Source: Halomonas smyrnensis AAD6 (GTDB lineage: Bacteria; Pseudomonadota; Gammaproteobacteria; Pseudomonadales; Halomonadaceae). From it: a DNA stretch of 64,000 nt. A program made the translations under genes and the position numbers. Within the stretch, counting starts at the first letter, position 1. Each line of letters begins with the position of its first letter. Shown here one piece after another: positions 30,365 through 38,627 of this stretch. A model generated the notes under the pieces. The model was given only the letters and a program-made list of their open reading frames with translations, searched no databases and was not told the origin of the DNA. Location: assembly GCF_000265245.1 (NCBI RefSeq), contig NZ_AJKS02000001.1:310001-374000 (forward strand), read 5' to 3'.

Positions 30365-31668
30365 TGAGCGATATCGTCCGTCGTGATCCGCGCAAGGCGT
30401 GGATCGCCCGTAACCGGCTGCACCCGCAGCATCGGGAAGTCCTGGCCGAGCTTGGACAAAGTGCCGGCCAGGGCGCGACCAGCGAGTGGATGGGACCGGC
30501 GGGCATCGTCCGCCGCAATCCGCATGCCGTGGGCTTCATGGGCCCCAACGGCATCAAGCGCATCGACCGCAGCGGCGTCCAGCAGGGCGCCGGTGGCGGC
30601 GCGGCCGCCAAGTCGGCCGCCCAGAGCAAGCCGCTGGTCGAGATCGAATCGCCGGCCTTCCTGGTGGCGGTGGTGCCGGACATGGCCGGCGGCCGCCTCT
30701 CCGGCCACGACCGCGACCTGCTGGGCCTGGCCCGGCAGCTGGCCGACGCCGATCCGAACGCCCGGGGCGCGGTGCTGGCGGTGGTCTTCGGCGGGTACAA
30801 CCGCGAGGGGGGCGGCGAGCTGAAAGAGCACGGCTTCGGCGAGGCCGGCGTCGACCGCCTGCTCAGCCTCGACGATCCCCGCTTCGACGGCTTCGCCCCG
30901 GAGGCTCGCCTCGGCGCGCTGCTGGCGGTGGAGGAGGCCTGGACGCCGCGCCACTGGCTGGTGCCGGACTCCAGGCTCGGCGGCGCCGACCTGGGCCGCC
31001 GCCTGGCGGCGCGGCTCGGCGAGCGCCCGGCCACCGGCGTGTGGCAGCTCGAGCCCGACGCGACTGCCGAGCTCGGCTGGCAGTGCACCGCCCGCGGGGC
31101 GGCGGCCACCCTCGACATCCAGCGGCCGCTGCCGCGCATCACCCTCGCACTCGAGGAGTGCGCCGAGCCGGTCGACGACAACCGTCACGCGGCCGAGGCG
31201 CTGAGCCTGCCGCAGGAGCTGCCGTCGCCGATCTCGCGCATCGAGGACCTGGGCCAGGTGCCCGTCGATCCGGCGGGCGTGGCGCTGGCCGAGGCCGAGT
31301 TCATCCTCTCCGCGGGCAACGGCATCCGCGACTGGGACGGCTACCACACCGCCGCCGAGGTGCTCGGCGCGACCGAGGGCGCGTCCCGCGTGGCGGTCGA
31401 TGACGGCTTCATGCCGCGCGATCGTCAGGTCGGCGCCACCGGCACCTGGGTCACCGCCCGGGTCTACGTGGCGGTCGGCATCAGCGGCGCCATCCAGCAC
31501 CTGCAGGGGATCCAGACCTGCGACAAAGTGGTGGCGATCAACATGGATCCCGGCTGCGACATGATCAAGCGGGCCGACCTGGCGGTCATCGGCGACTCGG
31601 CCGAGGTGCTCGCGTCGCTGGTGACCATGGTCAAGCAGCAACGAGAGGAGAAGCGCGATGCGGCCTGA
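30364..31668 (+). CDS. etfA: Electron transfer flavoprotein alpha subunit (betaine pathway, long N-terminus)
   Basis: FAD-bearing ETF subunit, 434 residues, against about 310 in housekeeping EtfA. The C-terminal FAD domain is clear: GATGTWVTARVYVAVGISGA, IQHLQGIQTCDKVVAIN and DPGCDMIKRADLAVIGD. About 110 extra N-terminal residues hold a basic RRDPRKAWIARNRLHPQHRE segment and a Gly/Ala linker. The gene overlaps dgcB by 1 nt and etfB by 11 nt. It likely serves as the dedicated acceptor for DgcAB. Confidence 0.9.
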   Translation: MSDIVRRDPRKAWIARNRLHPQHREVLAELGQSAGQGATSEWMGPAGIVRRNPHAVGFMGPNGIKRIDRSGVQQGAGGGAAAKSAAQSKPLVEIESPAFLVAVVPDMAGGRLSGHDRDLLGLARQLADADPNARGAVLAVVFGGYNREGGGELKEHGFGEAGVDRLLSLDDPRFDGFAPEARLGALLAVEEAWTPRHWLVPDSRLGGADLGRRLAARLGERPATGVWQLEPDATAELGWQCTARGAAATLDIQRPLPRITLALEECAEPVDDNRHAAEALSLPQELPSPISRIEDLGQVPVDPAGVALAEAEFILSAGNGIRDWDGYHTAAEVLGATEGASRVAVDDGFMPRDRQVGATGTWVTARVYVAVGISGAIQHLQGIQTCDKVVAINMDPGCDMIKRADLAVIGDSAEVLASLVTMVKQQREEKRDAA

Positions 31669-32461
31669 AGCCCGAGTCGATGCCTCGCTGGAGATCACCG
31701 TACTGGTCTCCGTGGGGCGCCATCCCGTCACCGGTCGCGCGCGTCGCGCCGACCAGGACGCCCGGGCGGTGGAGCTGGCCCGCGGCGTGGCCGACGCCAG
31801 CGTCCGGCTGCTGCACGCCGGCGGCAAGGAAGCGGACAGCGAGCCGGCCCTGCGCGGCTACCTGGGCATGGGCTTCGACGCCCTGACCCTGGTCGAGCAG
31901 CCCGAGGGCGCCGATGCGCTGCCCGCGCTCGCCGATGCCCTCAACGAGGCGCCGCCGCAGCTGGTGATCACCGGCGAGCGCGCCGAGCAGGGCGAAGGCT
32001 CCGGCCTGCTGCCTTATCTGCTGGCCGAGCGCCTGGGCTGGCCGGTGGTCAGCGGTCTGGCGGCGGTGGAAAGCGTCGAGAACGGCGTCGCCACCCTGCT
32101 GCAGGCGCTGCCCCGCGGCCAGCGTCGCCGGCTCAAGGTGCGCCTGCCGGCCATCGTCACCGTCGACGGCGCGGCACCGGCACCGCGACAGAGCGCCTAC
32201 GGCCCGGCCCGTCGCGGCCACCTGGCCGCGGTGCCGGGCAGCGTGACCGTGGACGAGGCCTGGGCGAGCTGGGAGACCCAGCCGGCCCGCAAGCGGCCCA
32301 AGCGCCTGAAGATCGTCAAGGCCGCCTCGGCCCGCGACCGCTTCAAGGCCGCGGCCGCCAAGGCCGAGGGCGGCGGGGGCCAGGTGCTCACCGACGTCAC
32401 CGTGGAAGAGGGCGCCGAGGCGATTCTCAAGCTGTTGAAGGAAGAGGGCGTGCTGCGCTAG
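31658..32461 (+). CDS. etfB: Electron transfer flavoprotein beta subunit (betaine pathway)
   Basis: 267-residue ETF beta subunit. EITVLVSVGRHPVTG opens the alpha/beta domain, DQDARAVELARGVAD and PQLVITGERAEQGEGSGLLPYLLAERLGWP follow, and LKVRLPAIVTVDG is the typical near-C-terminal strand. The family AMP-binding positions are less conserved than in housekeeping EtfB. Last gene of the dipeptidase-DUF5943-dgcAB-etfAB run; a terminator follows. Confidence 0.9.
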   Translation: MRPEARVDASLEITVLVSVGRHPVTGRARRADQDARAVELARGVADASVRLLHAGGKEADSEPALRGYLGMGFDALTLVEQPEGADALPALADALNEAPPQLVITGERAEQGEGSGLLPYLLAERLGWPVVSGLAAVESVENGVATLLQALPRGQRRRLKVRLPAIVTVDGAAPAPRQSAYGPARRGHLAAVPGSVTVDEAWASWETQPARKRPKRLKIVKAASARDRFKAAAAKAEGGGGQVLTDVTVEEGAEAILKLLKEEGVLR

Positions 32462-32490
32462 CCGCAGCGTCTCTCGCCAGGCACCAAAGC

Positions 32491-32521
32491 AAAAGCCCCG
32501 GTCGATGACCGGGGCTTTTTT
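32491..32521. terminator. Bidirectional terminator between etfB and ialB
   Basis: AAAAGCCCCGGTC and GACCGGGGCTTTTTT form a strong hairpin with A and T tracts on both sides, suiting the convergent pair. Confidence 0.9.
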
Positions 32522-32539
32522 CGTGGCGCGATGCGTGAC

Positions 32540-33061
32540 TCAGATCTGCTGGCTGGCGTTGGTGAAGCCCATCAGCGAGATGTTCAGGTCGCGGCGATTG
32601 CCGCGCGGGCCGATCAGGCTCAGGGTGGCGTTGCTGCCCCCGCGCAGCTGCTGCATCAGCGACGGCTCCAGCGGCAGGTCGGCGCGGCAGCCCGGCTGGT
32701 CGCAGACCTGGTAGGGGAAGGGCACGCCTTCGCCGCCGTCCACGCTGAGCTGCAGGCCCGGCGCCAGGCGCACGCCCAGCGGCAGCAGGAAGGTCATGAT
32801 CGGCGCCTCGGCCTGGGGCGGCTGGGCGATGATCACGCGCATCACCGGCTGGTCGTCATCCGGGTTGGTGACCAGCTGGGTCATGCTGCACGGGGCGTTC
32901 TGGCCGTCGGTGGGGCAGCGCACTTCCCAGCTCTGGTACTGCTCGCTCTCGAAATTGCCGCCCTGGCCCTGGCCGGACATGCTGGTCTGGGCGAGGGCCG
33001 AGGAGGCCAGCGGCAGCAGGCACAGCAGGCCGATCAGGCCCGACACGAGTCGTTTGGACAT
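32540..33061 (-). CDS. Invasion-associated locus B (IalB) family protein
   Basis: Secreted protein of 173 residues with a signal peptide (1-24, ending SALA). The mature part has the IalB pattern: YQSWEVRCP, a second cysteine (NAPCSM), MTFLLPLGVRLAPGLQLSVDGG, and YQVCDQPGCRA, giving four mature cysteines likely in two disulfides. IalB relatives are common in free-living proteobacteria and the name does not imply virulence here. Function unknown. It points toward etfB and shares its strand with the BCCT gene. Confidence 0.88.
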   Translation of the reverse strand: MSKRLVSGLIGLLCLLPLASSALAQTSMSGQGQGGNFESEQYQSWEVRCPTDGQNAPCSMTQLVTNPDDDQPVMRVIIAQPPQAEAPIMTFLLPLGVRLAPGLQLSVDGGEGVPFPYQVCDQPGCRADLPLEPSLMQQLRGGSNATLSLIGPRGNRRDLNISLMGFTNASQQI

Positions 33062-33126
33062 TGGGGTTCTTTCTCCTGACGGTGTGAGACGGGTTTGACG
33101 CTCGTGGCCCCGGGCGCCGAGCGGTG

Positions 33127-33155
33127 CCCGGGCATGGTGCTACCACCATGCCCGG
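33127..33155. other. Hairpin upstream of ialB
   Basis: CCGGGCATGGT (33128-33138) and ACCATGCCCGG (33145-33155) form a perfect 11-bp stem, 67 nt upstream of ialB on its template. It could be a transcript end for the BCCT gene or an ialB leader structure. Confidence 0.4.
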
Positions 33156-33211
33156 AACCGGCGGCGAGGTCGAGCCCCGGGGGGGCCGGAACGGGGCTCG
33201 ATAACGCCGAC

Positions 33212-33240
33212 GCCCCCGGCGGGAGGTCCCGGCCGGGGGC
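33212..33240 (-). terminator. GC hairpin after the BCCT gene
   Basis: GCCCCCGGC and GCCGGGGGC pair across an 11-nt centre, 24 nt past the BCCT stop on the minus strand. No clear T run. Confidence 0.45.
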
Positions 33241-33264
33241 ATCGAAGGAGAGCGGATCGACGGA

Positions 33265-34839
33265 TCAGGCGGCCCGGGCGGTGCCCAGGGCGCGCTGCTC
33301 CTCGCGCAGGCTCTTGACCAGCCCCGCGGCCATCAGCAGCAGCACCAGGGTGAAGGGCAGGCCGGTGGCCACGGCGCCGGCCTGGAGGGCGCCGAGGGCC
33401 TTGTCGCCGCCGCCATAGAGCAGCACGCCGGCGATCACGCCTTCCAGGGTGGCCCAGAACACCCGCTGGGTGCGCGGGGCGTCGACCTTGCCGCCGGCGG
33501 TGATGTTGTCGATCACCAGCGAGCCGGAGTCCGAGGAGGTGATGAAGAACACCAGCACCAGCACGATGGCCATGGTCGAGGTCAGGGTGGTCAGCGGCAG
33601 GTGCTCGAGCATCTGGAACATCGCCAGCGACACCTCGCCGATGCCGTCGGCCAGCGCGCCGACGCCGCCCGCGGACTGGGCCAGGGCGTTGCCGCCGAAG
33701 GCGCTCATCCACACGACGGTGACCAGCGTCGGCACCAGCAGCACCGCCATCAGGAATTCCCGCACCGTGCGGCCGCGCGAGACCCGGGCGATGAACATGC
33801 CGACGAACGGCGACCAGGAGATCCACCAGGCCCAGTAGAACACGGTCCAGCCGTGGAACCAGGTGTCGTCCTCGCGGCCGATCCAGTTCGACAGCGGCAC
33901 CAGGTGCGTCAGGTAGGCCACGCCGGTGTCCCACAGGCCGTTGACGAACAGCAGGGTGGAACCGGTGATGACCACGAACGCCAGCAGCAGCAGGGCGATC
34001 ACCATGTTGATGTTGGAGAACAGCTTGACCCCGCCGTCGATGCCCCGCCACACGGAGAACAGCGCCACCGCGGTGACCGCCACGATGATGGCGAGCTGGG
34101 TGCCGAGGGTGTTGGGCACGTCGAACAGGTAGTTGAGGCCGCCGGCGGCCTGGGAGGCGCCGAAGCCCAGCGAGGTGGCCAGGCCGAAGATGGTGGCCAG
34201 CACCGCGAGGATGTCCACCAGATGGCCGAACCAGCCGCGGGTGCGCTCGCCGAGCAGCGGCGTGAAGGCCGAACGCAGGGTCAGCGGCAGGCCGCGGTTG
34301 TAGGCGAAGAAGGCCAGCGACAGCCCGACCACGCCGTAGATCGCCCAGGGATGGAGGCCCCAGTGGAACATGGTGGCGCCCATGGCGGCGCTGGCGCCTT
34401 CCGGGGTGCGGGCGGCGACGTCGAGCGGGGTGCCGTACCAGTCGGTGTAGTAGGCGACCGGCTCGGCCACGCTCCAGAACATCAGGCCGATGCCCATGCC
34501 GGCGGCGAACAGCATGCTGAACCAGGACACCAGCGAGTGATCCGGCCGGGCGCCGGGGCCGCCCAGGCGAATGCGGCCCAGCGGCAGCACGATCAGCGCC
34601 AGGCACAGCACCACGAACGCGTTGCCGGCGATCATGAACAGCCAGTCGAAGTGCTCGATGGCGAAGCCGCGCGCCGCCCCCAGCTGGGTGTTGGCGGAGT
34701 CGGGGTAGACCAGCGCGTAGAGAATGAAGCCGAGAATGGCCAGCGCAGACAGCGGGAACACGGGGTTGTGGAAGTCCAGCCCCATCATCTGCTTGTTGTC
34801 CTGTCCGGCCGACAGGACAGGGTCGTCATCGTGAGTCAT
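33265..34839 (-). CDS. BCCT-family betaine/carnitine/choline transporter
   Basis: 524-residue, 12-segment inner-membrane transporter. The BCCT signature is clear: GWTVFYWAWWISWSPFVGMF, then IARVSRGRTVREF, preceded by GMGIGLMFWSVAEP and FHWGLHPWAIYGVVGL. Short cytoplasmic ends (the C-terminus ends about 20 residues after the last segment) argue against the long osmosensory tail of BetP and for an uptake system feeding catabolism. Start at 34839 behind GAGGAATA; the open frame continues far upstream, antisense to fdhA, which is a shadow. Divergent from fdhA. Likely substrate glycine betaine or a methylated relative, from context. Confidence 0.92.
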   Translation of the reverse strand: MTHDDDPVLSAGQDNKQMMGLDFHNPVFPLSALAILGFILYALVYPDSANTQLGAARGFAIEHFDWLFMIAGNAFVVLCLALIVLPLGRIRLGGPGARPDHSLVSWFSMLFAAGMGIGLMFWSVAEPVAYYTDWYGTPLDVAARTPEGASAAMGATMFHWGLHPWAIYGVVGLSLAFFAYNRGLPLTLRSAFTPLLGERTRGWFGHLVDILAVLATIFGLATSLGFGASQAAGGLNYLFDVPNTLGTQLAIIVAVTAVALFSVWRGIDGGVKLFSNINMVIALLLLAFVVITGSTLLFVNGLWDTGVAYLTHLVPLSNWIGREDDTWFHGWTVFYWAWWISWSPFVGMFIARVSRGRTVREFLMAVLLVPTLVTVVWMSAFGGNALAQSAGGVGALADGIGEVSLAMFQMLEHLPLTTLTSTMAIVLVLVFFITSSDSGSLVIDNITAGGKVDAPRTQRVFWATLEGVIAGVLLYGGGDKALGALQAGAVATGLPFTLVLLLMAAGLVKSLREEQRALGTARAA

Positions 34840-34914
34840 GCGTATTCCTCGGTTGTTGTTGTGTGCCGCTCCGGGCGGCGCCGACCATTCTTGTCGTCGG
34901 GCCGGTTCGAGGAG

Positions 34915-34929
34915 TGTCGTGAAAGCGAC
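34915..34929. promoter_or_regulatory. TGTCGTGAAAGCGAC motif in the BCCT-fdhA spacer
   Basis: Third example of TGTCGYGAWNGCGAC (also 21177 and 24357). 76 nt from the BCCT start and 154 nt from the fdhA start, so it could serve either. A GCTGT/ACAGC dyad lies just beside it at 34934-34949. Confidence 0.5.
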
Positions 34930-35082
34930 CTGTAGCTGTGCGTCGACAGCAAGTGGCCTCAGGGGGTCGCGGATGGACATGACGAAGCCGCTCGAGGAGC
35001 GTTCCGGCCAGGCGAGAGGGGTAGGGTCGGGAGGACGGTCTTGTACCGTGAGTCCACAAAAACCATGAAGGAAGCCAGCCAC

Positions 35083-36276
35083 ATGAGTTCTAACAACCGC
35101 GGAGTCGTCTACAAGGGCCCGGGCGAGGTCGCCGTCGAGTCCATCGCCTACCCGGAACTCGCCCTCGGCAATCGCAAGTGCGAACACGGCGTGATCCTCA
35201 AGGTCGTCACCACCAACATCTGTGGCAGCGACCAGCACATGGTGCGGGGCCGTACCACCGCCCCGGAAGGCCTGGTGCTGGGGCACGAGATCACCGGCAT
35301 CGTGGTCGAGTGCGGGCGCGACGTTGAATTCCTGAGCCCGGGCGACATGGTGTCGGTGCCGTTCAACATCGCCTGCGGCCGCTGCCGCAACTGCAAGTCG
35401 GGCCAGACCGGCATCTGCCTGAACGTCAACCCGTCGCGTCCGGGCGCGGCCTACGGCTACGTCGACATGGGCGGCTGGGTCGGCGGCCAGACCGAATACG
35501 TCATGGTCCCCTACGCCGACTTCAACCTGCTGAAGTTCCCGGACGCCGACCAGGCCATGGAGAAGATCAAGGACCTGACGCTTCTGTCCGACATCTTCCC
35601 GACCGGCTTCCACGGCTGCGTCACCGCCGGCGTCGGCCCGGGCTCCACCGTCTACATCGCCGGCGCCGGCCCGGTCGGCCTGGCCGCCGCGGTCTCCGCC
35701 CAGCTGCTGGGTGCCGCCTGCGTCATCGTCGGCGACATGATCGAGGACCGCCTGGCCCAGGCCCGCAGCTTCGGCTGCGAGACCATCGACCTGACCGAAG
35801 ACGGCGACATGGCCGACAAGATCGAGGTCATCCTCGGCGAGCGCGAGGTCGATGCCTTCGTCGACTGCGTCGGCTTCGAGGCCCATGCCTGCGGCTGCAA
35901 CCACGGCCAGGAAGCGCCGGCCGCGGTGCTGAACTCCGCCATGTCGGTGACCCGCGCCGGCGGCCAGATCGGCATCCCCGGCCTGTACGTGACCGAGGAC
36001 CCGGGCTCTGCCGACGCCGCCGCCCAGCAGGGCAGCCTGAGCATGCGCTTCGGCCTCGGCTGGGCCAAGTCGCACAGCTTCCACACCGGCCAGTGCCCGG
36101 TGATGAAGTATCACCGTCCGCTGATGCAGGCGATCCTGTTCGGCAAGGTGAACATCGCCGACGCGGTCAACGTGCAGATGATCACCCTGGACCAGGCGCC
36201 GCAGGGCTACGCCGACTTCGATGGCGGTGCGGCCAAGAAATTCGTCATCGACCCGCACGGCAGCGTGGCTGCCTGA
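35083..36276 (+). CDS. fdhA: Glutathione-independent formaldehyde dehydrogenase
   Basis: NAD-linked zinc enzyme that oxidises formaldehyde to formate without glutathione; very close in wording to P. putida FdhA. 397 residues, catalytic zinc at Cys47 and His68 (NICGSDQHM, GHEITG), structural zinc at Cys98, 101, 104 and 112. Rossmann motif YIAGAGPVGLAAA. It takes the formaldehyde made by the demethylases of this island and complements AdhC/FghA. In Pseudomonas it ends the sox operon; here it is a separate unit divergent from the BCCT gene. The ATG at 35083 follows GAAGGAAG. Confidence 0.95.
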   Translation: MSSNNRGVVYKGPGEVAVESIAYPELALGNRKCEHGVILKVVTTNICGSDQHMVRGRTTAPEGLVLGHEITGIVVECGRDVEFLSPGDMVSVPFNIACGRCRNCKSGQTGICLNVNPSRPGAAYGYVDMGGWVGGQTEYVMVPYADFNLLKFPDADQAMEKIKDLTLLSDIFPTGFHGCVTAGVGPGSTVYIAGAGPVGLAAAVSAQLLGAACVIVGDMIEDRLAQARSFGCETIDLTEDGDMADKIEVILGEREVDAFVDCVGFEAHACGCNHGQEAPAAVLNSAMSVTRAGGQIGIPGLYVTEDPGSADAAAQQGSLSMRFGLGWAKSHSFHTGQCPVMKYHRPLMQAILFGKVNIADAVNVQMITLDQAPQGYADFDGGAAKKFVIDPHGSVAA

Positions 36277-36573
36277 GACCTTCGGGAATAGGACCTCCGG
36301 GAGCAAGACGCCCGGGATATAGGATGTCGTGGTACGAGGGCGTCTGACTCTCTCCATGACGGCGCCCCTCGGGGCGCCGTCATGCGTTGGGGGGAGAGGT
36401 GGGGAGAGCGGCGGCGACGCTCCCGAGGCGACATCGAACAGCAGGCTCGCCGGCATTGCGGCGGTCGCCGCGGAGTGCCAATCTTGGCGCTATCCGGGGG
36501 GGCGCCGAGCCCCGCATCGTCACGATCGGCGGCCACCACCGAACCCGAACACCAACAACAGGGGGAACCCGCC
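36277..36573. other. Non-coding gap after fdhA
   Basis: 297 nt. The first 75 nt hold short degenerate repeats of a CCTTCGGGA/CCTCCGGGA/CGCCCGGGA type. A strong terminator follows (36357). The remainder is GC-rich, open in one frame into the small downstream gene but without family signal. Confidence 0.5.
36357..36382 (+). terminator. Terminator-like hairpin after fdhA
   Basis: TGACGGCGCCCC and GGGGCGCCGTCA form a perfect 12-bp stem with a 2-nt centre, followed by TGCGTT and not by a T run. Confidence 0.6.
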
Positions 36574-36831
36574 ATGATGATTGTCGACCTGATCGACGGG
36601 GATGACTTCCGCGACCGCCTGGTGGCGCTGGACATTCATGTCCCCAGGGACGCCTGCCCCGAGACCTGTGCCCGTCTGGCGCGGCTCAAGCATGACGAGG
36701 CCGGCGTGCCGGGGCTCGAGGCGCTGGTGCGAGAGCTGATGGCCCAGACCGACGTGATGCTGCCCGCGGTGCGCGAGGCCATCGAGCAGCACCTGATGGA
36801 GCTGCCGAGCGGAGACGGCGAACCGGCCTGA
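36574..36831 (+). CDS. Small hypothetical protein between fdhA and gbcA
   Basis: 85 residues from the ATG at 36574 behind AGGGGGAACC. Mostly helical and acidic (DLIDGDDFRDRLVALDIHV, then CPETCARLARLKHDEAG, LEALVRELMAQTDVMLPAVREAIEQHL). No family recognised. It precedes the strong hairpin at 36867 and is convergent with gbcA. Small unknown genes also lie next to gbcA in Pseudomonas, so a link to betaine catabolism is possible but unproven. Confidence 0.65.
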   Translation: MMIVDLIDGDDFRDRLVALDIHVPRDACPETCARLARLKHDEAGVPGLEALVRELMAQTDVMLPAVREAIEQHLMELPSGDGEPA

Positions 36832-36866
36832 GGGCCGCGGCCGCTTCCTCGAGCCGTCGAACGAAC

Positions 36867-36896
36867 GCGCCCCGCCCGGAGGTCCGGGCGGGGCGC
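36867..36896. terminator. Strong hairpin between the small gene and gbcA
   Basis: GCGCCCCGCCCGGA and TCCGGGCGGGGCGC form a perfect 14-bp stem. A second stem GGACCCG/CGGGTCC lies at 36946-36965. Both sit between convergent genes. Confidence 0.7.
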
Positions 36897-36995
36897 ATTG
36901 GTGTCTGGCCGCTCGTGTCGGCGCCGACGCGGCGACGATAGAGAGGGACCCGTCGAGGCGGGTCCTTGCGATGGCGGGCGCGAGCGGGGACGAGA

Positions 36996-38282
36996 TCAGC
37001 CGTTGGCGATCTGCAGGTCGGGCCGGCTGTGGCCCAGGTTCTCCAGCATGCGCTCGCTGTACCAGTTGACGAAGTCGATGACGCCATACTCGTAGGTCTC
37101 GGAGTACGGGCCCGGCTGGTAGCTCTTGGAGTTGATGCCGCGCTGGTTTTCCTCGGCCAGGCGACGGTCCTGGTCGTTGGTGGCGTCCCACACCTTGCGC
37201 ATCTGCTCGGGGTGGTAGTCGACGCCTTCCACGGCATCCTTGTGCACCAGCCACTTGGTGGTCACCACCGTCTGCTGCGGGCCGATCGGCATGACCCGGA
37301 AGACGAGGGCGTGATCGCCCATGAAGTGGTTCCAGGAGTTCGGCAGGTGCAGGATGCGCAGCGAGCCCAGGTCGGCGCTCTGCAGGTTGCCCATCAGCTT
37401 CTGGCAGGCGCGCTTGCCGTCCATGGTCATCGATTCCGCGCCGTCCAGCAGCGGGGTGCGGGTCAGGCGGTTGCGACGATCCAGGCGGGTCAGCTTGTAG
37501 GGCACGCACTGGGCTTCCCAGTCGGCCTGCTTGCGCGCGACCAGGTCCTTGTAGGCCGGGGTGGCGCGGGGATCGTCGGTGTCGTCGAACTCCTGCAGGG
37601 AGTTGAGCAGCTCCGGGTGGGCGCCGTTGCAGTGGTAGCACTCGCGGTTGTTCTCGAGCACCAGCTTCCAGTTGCACTGCTCGACGATGCTGGATTCCAC
37701 GGCGACCTTGAGGTTTTCCATGTCGTAGGGCGCCAGGTAGTGGTCCAGCGTCTCGAGGAAACCGTCGATCGCCGGGGCCTCGTCGGCCAGGCTGACGAAG
37801 ATGAAGCCGCCGCCGGTGCGCACGTGAACCGGCTTGAGGCCGTGATCGGCGAGGTTGAATGCCTGGCCCATCTCGGTGCCGGCGAACAAAAGGCGGCCGT
37901 CCAGCTCGTAGGTCCACTGATGGTAGGGGCAGACCAGCTTGGCGACCTTGCCCTTGTCGGTCACGCACAGGCGCGAGCCGCGGTGGCGGCAGACGTTGTG
38001 GAAGGCGTGCACTTCACCGTCGTTGCCGCGCACGATCACCACCGGGTTGTCCCCGACCTCCAGGGTCATGAAATTGCCCTTGGCGGGAATCTCGGAGGTC
38101 ATGCCCGCGAACAGCCACTCCTTCTCGAAGATTTCCTGCATGTCGAGGGCGAACAGCCGCTCGTCGTTGTAGAAGGGCTGAGGCAGCGAGTAGTTGTGCT
38201 GACGCTGCTTCAGCATCTCGGCGGTGGCCTCGCGTGCCGGGGCCAGGGGGTCATCCAGGCGGGCAGGTGACAGTGAATCCAT
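36996..38282 (-). CDS. gbcA: Glycine betaine monooxygenase, oxygenase subunit GbcA
   Basis: Rieske oxygenase that demethylates glycine betaine to dimethylglycine and formaldehyde. Rieske [2Fe-2S] ligands Cys98, His100, Cys118 and His121 (CRHRGSRLC, CPYHQWTYELDGR). The mononuclear iron histidines are His217 and His222 in NNRECYHCNGAHPE. 428 residues from the ATG at 38282, which sits behind AGGAAG; an ATG six codons upstream covers that site. Divergent from its reductase gene gbcB, with three TGTCG half-sites between. Confidence 0.95.
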   Translation of the reverse strand: MDSLSPARLDDPLAPAREATAEMLKQRQHNYSLPQPFYNDERLFALDMQEIFEKEWLFAGMTSEIPAKGNFMTLEVGDNPVVIVRGNDGEVHAFHNVCRHRGSRLCVTDKGKVAKLVCPYHQWTYELDGRLLFAGTEMGQAFNLADHGLKPVHVRTGGGFIFVSLADEAPAIDGFLETLDHYLAPYDMENLKVAVESSIVEQCNWKLVLENNRECYHCNGAHPELLNSLQEFDDTDDPRATPAYKDLVARKQADWEAQCVPYKLTRLDRRNRLTRTPLLDGAESMTMDGKRACQKLMGNLQSADLGSLRILHLPNSWNHFMGDHALVFRVMPIGPQQTVVTTKWLVHKDAVEGVDYHPEQMRKVWDATNDQDRRLAEENQRGINSKSYQPGPYSETYEYGVIDFVNWYSERMLENLGHSRPDLQIANG

Positions 38283-38627
38283 GGTGGGACGCTTCCTCAT
38301 TGCTGGGCTGCTGTGACAGCCTCGGGATTGTTGAAATGCGGGCCAAGGTCTAGCGAATTCACGCCCCGGTGGGGCCGCGGCGGGTGAGGTGAGTTTGAAA
38401 CAGCGTCAGCGGGGGGGGTTGTCCACCGGCGACGCGTGATGATGCAACAGCGACCAGGGGGGGAGAAGAAATGTCGCACAGGTGGACCTGTCGGGTATGG
38501 CCATGTCGCTGACAGGCAAGTGGGGGAGCGCAGGCGTGCGCAGAATTCTGCCAACGGCAGGCGGTGTCTCCGCCGTCGGACCGAGCGCTTCACGCTGCAG
38601 CCCCAGGCGACCCCAGGCGATACCATC
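38283..38627. promoter_or_regulatory. gbcA-gbcB divergent control region
   Basis: 345 nt without a gene. TGTCG half-sites occur at 38472 (TGTCGC), 38489 (TGTCGG) and 38504 (TGTCGC), spaced 17 and 15 nt, all on the plus strand, consistent with an AraC-type activator such as GbdR. GCGACG/GCGACC repeats also lie at 38427 and 38449. No consensus sigma-70 promoter seen, as expected for an activated promoter. Confidence 0.5.

Noticed and set aside
33265..36456. A 1063-codon minus-strand frame spanning the BCCT gene and fdhA
   Set aside because: Only the first-described 524 codons match BCCT. The upstream half is antisense to fdhA and shows no family signal; the high G+C leaves long open shadows.
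38436..38627. Longer gbcB start
   Set aside because: The added 64 codons cover the TGTCG sites and match nothing; the family N-terminus begins at MTMNYLNPVNP.
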